From positions 62,001-126,000 of the forward strand of contig CP019636.1 of assembly GCA_002163975.1 (NCBI GenBank): a stretch of DNA of 64,000 nt. Reading direction: 5' to 3'. The translations under genes and the position numbers were made by a program. This stretch comes from Nostocales cyanobacterium HT-58-2. GTDB lineage: Bacteria; Cyanobacteriota; Cyanobacteriia; Cyanobacteriales; Nostocaceae. Of this stretch, positions 1 to 8,413 are shown in pieces. How positions within the stretch are numbered: the stretch's first letter is position 1; each line of letters opens with the position of its first letter. Below the pieces are notes generated by a model. That model ran no database searches and was not told where the DNA came from. It was given only the letters and a program-made list of their open reading frames with translations.

Positions 1-829
1 AGAAATAGCACTGTGGGATGAAGTTGATGGCTTCTATTATGATGCGTTGCGACTCCCCGACGGTCGTCAGTGCCGGATGAAAGTGCGATCGCTTGTGGGG
101 CTGATGCCACTGTGTGCAGTTGAGACTTTAGAACCAGAGACTTTAGAGCAACTTCCAGGTTTTAAAAAACGGACGCAATGGTTTATTCAAAATCGCCCAG
201 ATCTGACGAAAAATATTGCCTGTATGCAAACACCAGGCATTGGTGAACGCAGACTTCTGGCACTGATATATCCGGATAAACTCAGACGCATTCTGCAAAA
301 AATGCTGGATGAAGCAGAATTTTTAAGTACTTATGGTATCCGTTCTGTCTCTAAAATTCATTCGTCGAACCCGTACATTCTAACTGTAAATGGACAGCAG
401 TATCGGGTAGATTACGAACCAGCAGAGTCCAATATACCTATGTTTGGCGGTAATTCCAACTGGCGCGGACCGATTTGGTTTCCGATCAATTACCTGCTAA
501 TTGAATCATTACAAAAGTTTCATTATTACTTAGGCGATGATTTTACACTGGAGTATCCCACTGGTTCTGGTCAAATGATGACACTAAAGGAGGTAGCAAC
601 AAATTTATCTAAAAGACTAATCCGAATTTTCTTGCAAGATTCATCTGGTAAGCGACCTGTTTATGGTGGAACAGAAAAATTCCAAACTGACCCAAATTGG
701 CATGACTTAATTCTTTTCTATGAGTATTTTCATGGCGATAATGGTGCAGGTATAGGCGCTAGTCATCAAACTGGTTGGACAGGTTTAGTAGCAAACCTAA
801 TCCAAGAGTGTGGAGAATACTATTTTTAA
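1..829 (+). CDS. GH63-type glucosidase, C-terminal part (5' end outside window)
   Basis: The frame is open from base 2, so this is the C-terminal ~275 residues of a longer gene cut by the window edge. The segment [11 protein letters not shown] and the later WTG near the C-terminus are typical of the (alpha/alpha)6 barrel of GH63/MGH1-like glucosidases found in cyanobacteria (usually about 880 residues). The family hydrolyses alpha-glucosidic bonds in small glucosides or glucosylglycerate-type compounds; the exact substrate cannot be read here. No signal peptide can be judged because the start is missing. The next gene follows on the same strand within 33 nt. The family assignment is fairly sure; the substrate is not. 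Confidence 0.8.
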   Translation, partial: EIALWDEVDGFYYDALRLPDGRQCRMKVRSLVGLMPLCAVETLEPETLEQLPGFKKRTQWFIQNRPDLTKNIACMQTPGIGERRLLALIYPDKLRRILQKMLDEAEFLSTYGIRSVSKIHSSNPYILTVNGQQYRVDYEPAESNIPMFGGNSNWRGPIWFPINYLLIESLQKFHYYLGDDFTLEYPTGSGQMMTLKEVATNLSKRLIRIFLQDSSGKRPVYGGTEKFQTDPNWHDLILFYEYFHGDNGAGIGASHQTGWTGLVANLIQECGEYYF

Positions 830-861
830 AATTTTTTTGGGATTGTGCAACGAAAACACTA

Positions 862-1191
862 GTGGCTAAAAGAAATGGCGAAGAATATGTAGTTGTCAAG
901 GGAGCTATACCGAGAACCTTAAAAACTCGGTTCAAAGTTCTTTGTATAGAGAACGATTTAGAAATGAGTGCGGTTTTGGAGGATTTGATCAAGAAATGGA
1001 TACAAGCAAACGCACCTGTTTCTGACTTTCTCATCAATTTGTCTAACCAAGACTGTGAGGATGTTAAGGGATACATCCCAAAATCCCTGAAGCTTCAGTT
1101 CAAAAGTCTTTGTGCACAGAAACGAGTCAAGATACGTTGTGTTCTGTATGAACTGATCAACCAATGGGTGCATACAGATGGAGAAAAATAA
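862..1191 (+). CDS. Tandem ribbon-helix-helix-like protein
   Basis: This is a 109-residue protein if it starts at GTG 862. An upstream TTG at 775 is open but would overlap the glucosidase by 55 nt. No strong Shine-Dalgarno is visible. It contains two copies of the same ~38-residue unit: VKGAIPRTLKTRFK followed by a leucine-rich helix, and VKGYIPKSLKLQFK followed by a second helix. Each unit begins with a short strand and continues with two helices, the pattern of a ribbon-helix-helix DNA-binding fold, which normally needs two chains. A single chain with two units could fold as a pseudo-dimer. DNA binding is inferred from the pattern only. It could be a small regulator or part of an antitoxin system, but no toxin gene is adjacent. 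Confidence 0.6.
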   Translation: MAKRNGEEYVVVKGAIPRTLKTRFKVLCIENDLEMSAVLEDLIKKWIQANAPVSDFLINLSNQDCEDVKGYIPKSLKLQFKSLCAQKRVKIRCVLYELINQWVHTDGEK

Positions 1192-1225
1192 GCACTCCTG
1201 TGAGGTTAGAGATGAAACGAAAAAC

Positions 1226-1262
1226 AGACCGTAGGCGGCACGCCTATTAACCCAGTAGGTCT
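1226..1262 (+). terminator. Nested inverted repeat after the RHH gene
   Basis: AGACC and GGTCT form an outer stem around a perfect inner hairpin TAGGCG-gca-CGCCTA. It lies 35 nt after the ribbon-helix-helix stop codon. There is no clear T-run, so it may be a terminator or simply a structured remnant of the intron seen further downstream. Confidence 0.35.
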
Positions 1263-1404
1263 TGCAGATAATTAAGATGAAAGCTCACAGGATTCACATA
1301 GTCTCTAATACAGCTTATCTTTGGAAACTTACAGAGCTTTTCAAGTTCATAACTCATGGGTAGGGGTACAACATACCCATTAATGTCTACTTAATAACTT
1401 GTAG

Positions 1405-1605
1405 CACCAGAGGGTATTAAATTGGCGCAAAAGCAATCGGATTGTTCGGAATTTGAGACAACAAATCTTTAGGGCAAAAACTGAGGGCAACCTGAAAAAG
1501 GTACGCTCTCTCCAGAAAATGATGCTACGTAGCTATTCTCATCGCCTAGTTATACTAATCCGCGTTCTAAAACGTAATTCTCAAATGTGGAAAATTCGTA
1601 AGTGA
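1405..1605 (+). pseudogene. Group II intron reverse transcriptase N-terminal remnant
   Basis: The frame from 1405 to the stop at 1603 encodes NWRKSNRIVRNLRQQIFRAK and then VRSLQKMMLRSYSHRL. This is the N-terminal (RVT_N) region of cyanobacterial group II intron maturases, whose usual wording is W..I...V..LQ.RIFKA and KVRSLQKLLLRS. No start codon or reverse-transcriptase palm domain follows, so this is a ~65-residue relic. The rest of the 1192-1765 intergenic stretch shows nothing else I recognise. Confidence 0.75.
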
Positions 1606-1765
1606 ACAGAATCTTTCTGGTATATCCATTAGTTCTCTGAACTGTACCGAGTTACTATACTTTTGGTCATGAATTACAGGTTTTAAGTTAATCAGCAACG
1701 CCGAATAAACCACTGTAGCTTCCTGAGCCGTTCCTGCAACCCTTCATTCATGACAAGAGGTTTTT

Positions 1766-3064
1766 ATGTATCGTCAACTTGGCATCGAAGAACGCATATT
1801 CTGGTCGTATGAGCAAGTACGGCCTATGCACTTTACCCTGACTGCAAACATTATTGGCACGCTTCCCGTTGACCGATTGCAGCAAGCTCTCACTCAAGTC
1901 CAACAACGTCATCCATTGCTAAATGTGCGAATTGTTGTGGATCAATTTGGAACTCCTTGGTTTACGAAAGACTCAGCCAAAATTCCAGTGCGCTTAGTGA
2001 AGCGGCACAGTCAACAACAGTGGCAGCAAGAAGTCGAACAAGAGATTGCAAATCCGTTTGATTGGAATCAAGCACCTCTGATTCGAGTTGTCTTGCTTCA
2101 AAGCAATGATGTTTCAGACTTAATCATTACCTGTGACCACATAATTGCAGATGGTATGTCTTTGGTATTCTTGCTCAGAGACATCCTGCAAGTGGTTGGA
2201 TTGTCTGATCGCCCGCTATCCCTTTTGCCCGAACAGCCCCCCTACGAGCAGTTAGTGCCTCAATTCAAGCCAAAACTTCAAGCGTTGTCCTTCGAGCCAT
2301 CGCTAGCGACAACAAAGACAAAGCCTACATTGCCAGAAAGATCTCGTCCACGTCTACATACGTGGTCACTCTCTGCGGCAGAAACGATTTCGCTTGTCCA
2401 CAGATGTCAGCAAGCGCAAACCAGCGTCCATGCGGCGATTTGTGCCGCGTTTCTGTTGGCGATCGCTCACCAGCGTACTCAGAAAAACGACCTGCAAAAA
2501 TCCACCACACTCAAATGCCTTTCACCAATTAGTGTTCGCCGATTCCTACCTGCAATTGAAGAAGACTTTGGCTTCTACTTTACTGTGATCGCCACAACCA
2601 ACACTATCACTCCCGATTTATCCCTTTGGGAGTTATCCCACTCAATTAAAGCCCAACTCAATCAAAAAATAACACCAGAGCAAATCTTTGCTCACCTCCC
2701 TTACTCTGAGACGTTTCTGTCTAGGCTTCCCACTACCGACGAGGTAGTAGACATGATGGAAACTGTCAATAGCTATGACGTTCTCATAAGCAATCTTGGA
2801 CGCTTAACGATTCCACAGCAGTATGGAGAGTTACACCTGGCAACCGTCTATGGTCCCTCTGCCACAACCCACACTGATCGCGATATGGTCGGCGTGACTA
2901 CTTTAGGCAATCAGATGTTTTTTAGTTTGATCTATTCTGAGTTAGAAATTTCACCTGCACAAATAAAACAACTGCAACAAAAAGTGATGCAATTTCTAGG
3001 TGAGGGAGTTCCAAAGAATAAATTATTCCAAAAAACAGAAGAATCGACACTTGTTTCAAAATAA
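1766..3064 (+). CDS. Condensation-domain/PapA-like acyltransferase
   Basis: The protein has 432 residues and begins at ATG 1766, preceded by AAGAGG at a suitable distance. It has the fold signature of stand-alone NRPS condensation domains and phthiocerol dimycocerosyl (PapA) or alcohol acyltransferases. The active-site motif appears as CDHIIADG near residues 123-130, where His125 and Asp129 match HxxxD and the first His of HHxxxDG is Asp. A DFGF motif, equivalent to the DFGW latch, lies near the middle. Such enzymes move an acyl group from a CoA or carrier protein to an alcohol or amine. No carrier protein or NRPS gene is nearby, so the substrates are unknown. It is probably monocistronic, with a hairpin right after the stop. 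Confidence 0.75.
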   Translation: MYRQLGIEERIFWSYEQVRPMHFTLTANIIGTLPVDRLQQALTQVQQRHPLLNVRIVVDQFGTPWFTKDSAKIPVRLVKRHSQQQWQQEVEQEIANPFDWNQAPLIRVVLLQSNDVSDLIITCDHIIADGMSLVFLLRDILQVVGLSDRPLSLLPEQPPYEQLVPQFKPKLQALSFEPSLATTKTKPTLPERSRPRLHTWSLSAAETISLVHRCQQAQTSVHAAICAAFLLAIAHQRTQKNDLQKSTTLKCLSPISVRRFLPAIEEDFGFYFTVIATTNTITPDLSLWELSHSIKAQLNQKITPEQIFAHLPYSETFLSRLPTTDEVVDMMETVNSYDVLISNLGRLTIPQQYGELHLATVYGPSATTHTDRDMVGVTTLGNQMFFSLIYSELEISPAQIKQLQQKVMQFLGEGVPKNKLFQKTEESTLVSK

Positions 3065-3079
3065 TAATAGTGAAGAGTC

Positions 3080-3114
3080 AGACAAAGGGGTTGTCGACAG
3101 CAATCTCTTTGTCT
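3080..3114 (+). terminator. Hairpin downstream of acyltransferase
   Basis: AGACAAAG at 3080-3087 pairs with CTTTGTCT at 3107-3114, with a further GTTGTCGAC-type inner pairing. It starts 16 nt after the stop codon. It is likely a transcription terminator, although the T-run is weak. Confidence 0.5.
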
Positions 3115-3289
3115 CCCCGATGCTAGGGGTCACTTAGTAGATAAATTAACTGATTATTCTCCTTGGAATCATTACTAGTAAGACAAATTTATATCTCAAA
3201 AGCTAATGGGAAAAATGGTATAGGACAAAATTCAATCTTGATAGACCACTCTACAGATGAGTTTTTGGTAATAAAAAAACCGGAGCCTA

Positions 3290-3323
3290 TATGTTGAAAT
3301 TTGCAGGTATGTTGAAATTTGCA
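3290..3323 (+). repeat. 16-bp direct repeat
   Basis: The unit TATGTTGAAATTTGCA occurs at 3290-3305 and again at 3308-3323. The copies are identical and nearly adjacent, 120 nt upstream of the shared promoter element. Its role is unknown. Confidence 0.6.
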
Positions 3324-3409
3324 AGGTTCAAGATTGAAAGGGACATCCTTGCTAAAAGTAAATCATTACCCGATGATGATAACTTAAGTGACTTCTGGCA
3401 CCTACTTTG

Positions 3410-3473
3410 CTTAAGTTAATCTTTAAATGTCGTATCTTCCCTAGAGAAAAACTTTGTCATAGTAGAAACTTAA
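3410..3473 (+). promoter_or_regulatory. 12-nt-periodic promoter element, copy G
   Basis: The three blocks read CTTAAGTTAATC, TTTAAATGTCGT and ATCTTCCCTAGA, followed by AAAAACTTTG. The copy points towards the haloperoxidase start, 322 nt downstream. It aligns without gaps to eleven other intergenic copies in this window. Confidence 0.65.
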
Positions 3474-3731
3474 TTGAGTTACTCTTGAATCCTTAATCCA
3501 AGTTAGAATTCACACCAATAACTGGCTCGACTAACCCAATTTTGATTCTGGGTTGTGGCTTTACGGTATTACGCTTGTGGTAGGTTCTGCCATTTTTAAA
3601 ACTAAAGATTACGCTACTACGATAGCTAGCATTCGTAATGGTAAACAGGCTGTTTTAGCTAATGTTTGACATTTCCCTGCCTTCAAAAAACGAGAATTTA
3701 ATTTGATTCATTTTATCACTAGGAGTGTACA

Positions 3732-5330
3732 ATGCCGGGAGACTCTATGAAAGAATATCTACTCTTTGGAGCAATAATCCTATGCCTCTTACTTGCGTTG
3801 CTACAAATTCGTCACTTTCTTTATGGAAGACGCGGAAGATTGGGAAATAGTATAAAGGCGTGTTTATTATTGGGAACAATAATAATACCTGTATTCATAA
3901 GTTTACCAGGGAGAACTATCACCGTTAACATTAACGAGGCAACAAATCCTGTGCTTCTATGGGGTGAACTGGCAGGAAAGGCATTAACGACCCAACCCAC
4001 TACCTATGTGGGCTTTGGTGCCACAAATGTAATGCACGGTCTTTTTATCCTGCATAGTGCTCAGTACGATGCGTGGGCAGCTTACGATCCTGTGGCAATT
4101 GGTACTCGTTTGGGTGATACTCTTCGACGCCCTGCTTCAGAACACACTGTTGAAAATAAAAACAAAGCAATCAGTTACGCCTCATATCGCACTTTAGTGA
4201 AAGTAGTACCGTTTGCAATTCCCACTTTTAATAAAGTGATGAGGAGCCTTGGCTATGACCCAAATGATACATCCCTTGATTCCAAAACACCAACCGGAAT
4301 TGGTAACCTAGCCGCACAAGCTGTACTCGATTCCCGGTTATATGACGGTTCCAATATGTCAAGTAGTATGCACTCGGGTCAATACTCTGACTACACTCAG
4401 TATCAACCAGTAAATGATTATGACAAAATTAATGACCCCGATCACTGGCAGCCACTGCGCGTGCCTGACCCTAAGCGTCCAACTCACATAGTTGACCAGC
4501 AATTTTTGACTCCGCATTTTGGTCTTGTGGTACCTTTCGCATTAAAATCGGGTTCAGAGTTGCGACCTGCACAAGGACCTAAGTCCATTGTTTCCGATCC
4601 TGGAGGGTTCAGAAAACAGGCTCAGCAAGTCCTTGATATGAGCGCCAACCTCACTGACGAGCAGAAAGCGACCGCTGAGTTTTGGGCAAGCGCTCCTTGG
4701 TATGATGTTGCTAAATTTGTCTCGCACCGGGATAAGCATGATGTTGATACTGATGTCAAAATGTTCTTTCTCTTGAGCGGCACAACTTTAGATGCCCAAA
4801 TAGCTGCTTGGGATACTAAGAGAACCTACGATTCAGTACGTCCTATCACAGCTATTCACTATCTGTATAAGGGTCAAAAGATTAAGGCATGGGGCGGTCC
4901 TGGTAAAGGCACTCAAATAATTAATGGAGAAGAGTGGCAGCCTTATCTAGTCACTCCTTCCTTCCCCGAATACATATCAGGGCACAGCATTACTAGCTCA
5001 GCGTGTGCTGAAGTTCTCAAGAGATTTACAGGAAGTGATTTTTTGGGCTTTTCATATACACAAAAAGCAAAAAGTTCCAAAGTAGAGAAAGGAAAGGAAC
5101 CGACAACCGATGTAACCCTCCGTTGGAATACCTTTTCAGATGCTGCAGCTTCAGCAGGTATTTCCCGTCTCTGGGCGGGTGTCCATTTTGAAGATGGAGA
5201 TTTGGTTAGTAGGGATTTAGGGCGATTGCTGGGTGCCAAGGTTTGGGATAAAGCGCAAAGCTATATCTCACCGAAAAGCGTTACTCAACAAGACATACGC
5301 CAAGCTTTAAGTTCTATTAATGAGCGCTAA
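3732..5330 (+). CDS. Vanadium-dependent haloperoxidase (PAP2 superfamily)
   Basis: The protein has 532 residues. ATG 3732 is chosen because AGGAG lies six nt upstream; a second ATG five codons later is possible. Two hydrophobic segments (about residues 8-28 and 42-60) suggest a membrane anchor with the enzyme outside. The vanadate-site motifs are all present: K363...R370-P371 (KRTYDSVRP), SGH at 416-418 and SRLWAGVHF with Arg479 and His485. The family uses vanadate and hydrogen peroxide to oxidise halides; related PAP2 proteins are phosphatases, but the length and motif spacing favour a haloperoxidase. Halide preference cannot be told. It has its own upstream copy of the shared promoter element and a strong downstream hairpin, so it is probably transcribed alone. 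Confidence 0.85.
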   Translation: MPGDSMKEYLLFGAIILCLLLALLQIRHFLYGRRGRLGNSIKACLLLGTIIIPVFISLPGRTITVNINEATNPVLLWGELAGKALTTQPTTYVGFGATNVMHGLFILHSAQYDAWAAYDPVAIGTRLGDTLRRPASEHTVENKNKAISYASYRTLVKVVPFAIPTFNKVMRSLGYDPNDTSLDSKTPTGIGNLAAQAVLDSRLYDGSNMSSSMHSGQYSDYTQYQPVNDYDKINDPDHWQPLRVPDPKRPTHIVDQQFLTPHFGLVVPFALKSGSELRPAQGPKSIVSDPGGFRKQAQQVLDMSANLTDEQKATAEFWASAPWYDVAKFVSHRDKHDVDTDVKMFFLLSGTTLDAQIAAWDTKRTYDSVRPITAIHYLYKGQKIKAWGGPGKGTQIINGEEWQPYLVTPSFPEYISGHSITSSACAEVLKRFTGSDFLGFSYTQKAKSSKVEKGKEPTTDVTLRWNTFSDAAASAGISRLWAGVHFEDGDLVSRDLGRLLGAKVWDKAQSYISPKSVTQQDIRQALSSINER

Positions 5331-5370
5331 AACCTGTTAAAAGGTTTTCAACGAAGATAGCCCCAATCTT

Positions 5371-5430
5371 CAAAGAAACACATTCTCAAACCCTTGTAGG
5401 GCAAGAATTTTGAGTCAGTGTGTTTCTTTG
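5371..5430 (+). terminator. Long hairpin after haloperoxidase
   Basis: CAAAGAAACACA at 5371-5382 pairs perfectly with TGTGTTTCTTTG at 5419-5430, and inner TCAAA/TTTGA bases extend the stem. It begins 41 nt after the stop codon and probably ends the haloperoxidase transcript. Confidence 0.6.
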
Positions 5431-5626
5431 ACATTTTAAGGGAGCGATCGCGCCGTTGAAAGGCTCATATCTGACACCGACAATTAATATGAGACTGACT
5501 TGAAAATCTAACCGCAGTTAACAACTTGAGTAAAGGTTTGAGATTCAAGAGGTGGAATGAAATAATTAATTTACTGGACATATCCGGACTATACGACAAA
5601 ATAAAACAACAGTACAGGAAAAATCT

Positions 5627-5842
5627 ATGACCAGATATGTCTCACCTAAGGAAGCGTCGAGAATCCTTGGAGTTAACGAAAGAACGCTTCGACGCTGGGA
5701 GGAATCAGGAAAAATCCAAGCTATCAGAACACCTTCAGGACAATGCAGATACAACGTTGACTAATATGCATCACCACGTGATTTTAATGGTGCTTTTGGA
5801 ATTGTTCTAAAAGCTTTGCACAACACTGCCTCTATCATTTAG
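5627..5842 (+). pseudogene. IS607-type element reduced to tnpA head and tnpB tail
   Basis: ATG 5627 opens a 45-residue peptide, RYVSPKEASRILGVNERTLR then RWEESGKI and RTPSG, which is the MerR-type helix-turn-helix that begins IS607-family serine recombinases (TnpA). The frame stops at 5764. Directly downstream, in the same frame, comes RDFNGAFGIVLKALHNTAS with a stop at 5840. This matches the extreme C-terminus of TnpB proteins (D-N-GA-GI-L-ALxxTAS, including the last RuvC Asp). The catalytic body of both genes is missing, so one internal deletion seems to have joined the start of tnpA to the end of tnpB. Confidence 0.75.
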
Positions 5843-5952
5843 ATTGTCCGGAGAAATCCAGAAAAATGTCGCGTAAATGTATTAGTAACTCCTCACCATT
5901 CGCGCAATCGAAAATAAAAAAACGTATGCCTTTGGCACGCTTCGCAAAGAAA

Positions 5953-5974
5953 CCTCAACCAAATTCGGTTGAGG
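5953..5974. terminator. Bidirectional terminator hairpin
   Basis: CCTCAACC at 5953-5960 pairs with GGTTGAGG at 5967-5974 and is followed by TTTTC. It lies between the IS607 relic and the convergent NmrA-like gene. A second stem, GCGAGG/CCTCGC, follows at 5983-5999. Confidence 0.6.
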
Positions 5975-6026
5975 TTTTCACTGCGAGGGGTGACCTCGCT
6001 TTCCGTGTTATTTAGGTGTGGAAGCG

Positions 6027-6920
6027 TCAATTCATCACAGGAGCTACAGTGTTCTGCCACCCATGAGTGCGGAGATAGTGTTCAAGGGTGGAGAGTTCAG
6101 AGTACTCCTGTCGCAGTGCTAGAATGTCGGCGCTATAGCCAACTTCTTCCAACCACTTCATCATAATGGTGAGTTCTTCACCAGCAAATTGGTTAAATTG
6201 TTCCCAGGACAACTGAACATAGCGTACTGGTTGATTGATGACACGGCTGAACGATTCTGCCATTTCCAACATAGTTGGCTCATCACTTGCTAAATCGACT
6301 GAACGTCCAATCCAGTTATCCGGATTTTCCAAAGCCATTGCTACAAAAACACCGTAGTCGTCCTCAGATAACTGTTGCAGCCTGGTGTTAGGGCTAAGCG
6401 GCAATGCCCAAGTTCCGTTAAGGATAGAGTTACGAGTAGCTGGGGAATTCCAACTGTAGTAAAATGCTACTGGTCTGAATACAGTGTAAGGAATGCCAAC
6501 TTGGCGCACGTATTCCTCAATCTGCCACTTACTCTCAAAGTGCGGAACTCCCGTGTTGTATTGGGCGCTGCCTACGGAACTGTACACAAAGTGTTGCACA
6601 CCTGCAGTCTTAGCTGCATTTGCTAGCGCGATGCCCTGTCTAATTTCACCCTCGTATCCTGCATCAAAGAAGTTCTGTACTGAAAAGACTCCATAAGCTC
6701 CCTCAAGCGCACGTTCAAGGGATGCAATGTCATCCATATCCCCTTGTACAACCTCAGCACCCTGCTCAAATAACATCCTAGATGCTGGCTTCTCTGGGTT
6801 ACGAGTGAGAGTGCGGACTCGAAAGCCTCGCTGAAGTAATTGGCGTGCTACTGCACCACCTTGCTGACCCGTTGCTCCAGTCACTAAAATCAAACGTTCT
6901 GAGGATTGTGCGTTAAGCAT
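6027..6920 (-). CDS. NmrA-like NAD(P)-binding reductase
   Basis: The protein has 297 residues from ATG 6920, chosen because AGGTGA sits seven nt before it; a GTG three codons upstream lies inside that ribosome site. The N-terminus has LVTGATGQQGGAVARQLL, the Rossmann glycine motif of atypical SDRs of the NmrA/HSCARG group. It is followed by R-T-L-TRNPEK, which suits NADP(H), and VVQGDMDD. The family includes redox sensors and quinone or isoflavone-type reductases; the substrate is not predictable. It resembles the gene at 14487-15368. A MITE separates it from the upstream propeller gene, so it may rely on a promoter inside or near that repeat. Confidence 0.8.
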   Translation of the reverse strand: MLNAQSSERLILVTGATGQQGGAVARQLLQRGFRVRTLTRNPEKPASRMLFEQGAEVVQGDMDDIASLERALEGAYGVFSVQNFFDAGYEGEIRQGIALANAAKTAGVQHFVYSSVGSAQYNTGVPHFESKWQIEEYVRQVGIPYTVFRPVAFYYSWNSPATRNSILNGTWALPLSPNTRLQQLSEDDYGVFVAMALENPDNWIGRSVDLASDEPTMLEMAESFSRVINQPVRYVQLSWEQFNQFAGEELTIMMKWLEEVGYSADILALRQEYSELSTLEHYLRTHGWQNTVAPVMN

Positions 6921-6969
6921 ACTTTTCACCTTTGGTTAGGATATCTGAATTGTCAAAATAGTTGGTAAT

Positions 6970-7211
6970 CCCTCTTCTGTCACTCTGGGAGGAAAAAATC
7001 ACCTCTAATTCTAAACTTCAAGCAGAATCATAGATTAGGCGATCGCCCATAATTCTAAACTTCAAGCAGAATCATAGATTAGGCGATCGCCCAAAGGGCA
7101 ATAGATTCCACGCAATTGCATTCTGTTATTTGTCATTTAAATACCTTTGTTGCCAGAGTACGTAAATACAAGGTTTATAGATTACTCTCTGCCGAAAGTA
7201 ACACAAGAGGG
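6970..7211 (+). mobile_element. MITE copy 1 with CCCTCTT terminal inverted repeats
   Basis: This 242-bp non-coding element starts with CCCTCTTCTGTCACT and ends with the near-inverse AGTAACACAAGAGGG. A second copy in the opposite orientation lies at 21925-22135 and shares the interior, including TTAAATGACAAATAACAGAA-type sequence and a HIP1 site. A shorter element with related ends is at 14160-14323. No transposase is encoded, which fits a MITE. The target duplication could not be settled. Confidence 0.75.
7006..7093 (+). repeat. 44-bp exact tandem duplication inside MITE copy 1
   Basis: The 44-bp unit at 7006-7049 is repeated exactly at 7050-7093, and each unit ends in a HIP1 octamer. The sister MITE at 21925 has one unit only, so the duplication arose in this copy. 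Confidence 0.85.
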
Positions 7212-7379
7212 ATAAGTTCAAGTTGCAGTTTTGCGTAAGCCTTCAAAAGCTTTCCACTACCTGTCTGATCGCTGCTACTATTTGCGCTTAGTTCGAGTGC
7301 AAATTACAGTGCTAAAAGTGCGAAGTACTAAGTGTTTTGCAGTCCAAACTCCAAAGTTGGTAGCACTAGGGTGCAGGAT

Positions 7380-8411
7380 CTAAAAGCTCGTTACTCTCTG
7401 CTTCCTCTGCTTGCTCTTCTGCAACAGATTTGCACCCAAGTAAGCACTAATCCCAAAAATACCTAAAGCGGAAGCACGTTCGGGTACAGTGACTGTAGTA
7501 TCGTTTGAAGTGAAGAGCAAGCCTATGGGTTCGTCTAATCCTCCGTTACCAGCAGGTACAAAGGCATCAATCAAAGCACCAGTACTGCTGTTAAAGCGTA
7601 GGATACTGTCACTGCCAAAACTAGTGACGTAGAGATTGCTATCTGGTCCAAAAGTCAAACGCGATGCTTGGCTTAGTCCACCAGTACCGGGAGGAACAAA
7701 GACATCGATAAAGGCACCTGTTTGGCTATCATAACGCTGGATACTACCAACAGGACTGAAATTACCAACGTAGAGATTGTTATCCGGTCCTATAGTCATG
7801 CCTCCAGGAACTTCTGGCGCATTTTGCTGAGGAATAAAGGTGTTAGTTTCACCTGTTGCAGCATCATAGCGCAAAATACCATTAATTGGGAAAACGCTGC
7901 TCGCGTAGATGTCGTTGTCTTGACCAAAGGCAAAATTGGGAGAGTTTAGCGCATCCCCATCACCAGGGTCGAACCCAACAACAACGTCAATGAAAGCACC
8001 AGTTTGACCATCATAGCGTCGAATACCGCTATCATCAAAGCCACTGATATAAATATTCTTGTCTGGTCCAAAAGCTACGCTTTCAGGGCTGCTCAGCCCA
8101 CCGCTACCAGAAGGAATAAAGACATCGATAAAAGCACCGCTCTCTCCATCGTACCGTAAAACACTACTATTGTAGTAACTAGTGACATAAAGATTGTTAT
8201 CTGGTCCCAAAGCTAAACTGGAAGGACCATTTAGCCCACCGCTACCAGCAGGAACAAAAGCGTCAATAAAGGCACCTGTTTGGTCATTATAGCGCAGGAT
8301 ACTATTACTACCGCGGCTAGCTACTAGCAAAGCTGCTTCAGCTTTTAGGGGAACCAGATTCAGTACAGCGGAAATTACCAAAAAACAGCCGCTTTTGAAA
8401 AAGTTACGCAT
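7380..8411 (-). CDS. Secreted Vgb/NHL-like beta-propeller with PEP-CTERM-like tail
   Basis: The protein has 343 residues from ATG 8411; the preceding GTG overlaps the stop of the upstream SDR. An N-terminal signal peptide ends near KAEA. The body is about six ~45-residue blades built on ILRYDxQTGAFIDxFVPxGS and LxxGPDNNLYVTS, as in virginiamycin B lyase/NHL propellers. The C-terminus has VPERASALGI, a hydrophobic stretch and KSKQRKQR, a PEP-CTERM-type sorting tail in which the second Pro is replaced by Arg. It is probably exported and anchored or released by exosortase. Lyase activity is not supported: no catalytic residues are evident. It is co-transcribed with the SDR upstream (2-nt gap), and a paralogue sits at 13123-14133. 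Confidence 0.75.
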   Translation of the reverse strand: MRNFFKSGCFLVISAVLNLVPLKAEAALLVASRGSNSILRYNDQTGAFIDAFVPAGSGGLNGPSSLALGPDNNLYVTSYYNSSVLRYDGESGAFIDVFIPSGSGGLSSPESVAFGPDKNIYISGFDDSGIRRYDGQTGAFIDVVVGFDPGDGDALNSPNFAFGQDNDIYASSVFPINGILRYDAATGETNTFIPQQNAPEVPGGMTIGPDNNLYVGNFSPVGSIQRYDSQTGAFIDVFVPPGTGGLSQASRLTFGPDSNLYVTSFGSDSILRFNSSTGALIDAFVPAGNGGLDEPIGLLFTSNDTTVTVPERASALGIFGISAYLGANLLQKSKQRKQRVTSF

Positions 8412-8413
8412 CA

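Larger units (their letters stand above)
3065..3731. other. 667-nt intergenic region upstream of the haloperoxidase
   Basis: It holds the terminator hairpin, a 16-bp direct repeat and one copy of the 12-nt-periodic promoter element (3410-3473). From 3535 to 3669 the + frame is open and reads GLWLYGITLVVGSAIFKTKD and onward, like the end of a small membrane protein, but it lacks a start and I do not recognise it. It may be a gene remnant. Confidence 0.4.

Noticed and set aside
3410..3445. Reading the element as a cyanobacterial Pho box (CTTAAC direct repeats)
   Set aside because: Pho boxes repeat every 11 nt (8 plus 3), whereas the period here is 12 in nearly all copies, and the downstream genes are not phosphate genes.
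6375..6696. Open frames opposite the NmrA-like gene, and similar long antisense frames elsewhere
   Set aside because: They are shadows of well-supported genes, with no family similarity of their own.
7380..8411. Virginiamycin B lyase (antibiotic resistance)
   Set aside because: The propeller repeats match, but catalytic residues are not evident and the protein is exported with a PEP-CTERM-like tail, so resistance is not supported.
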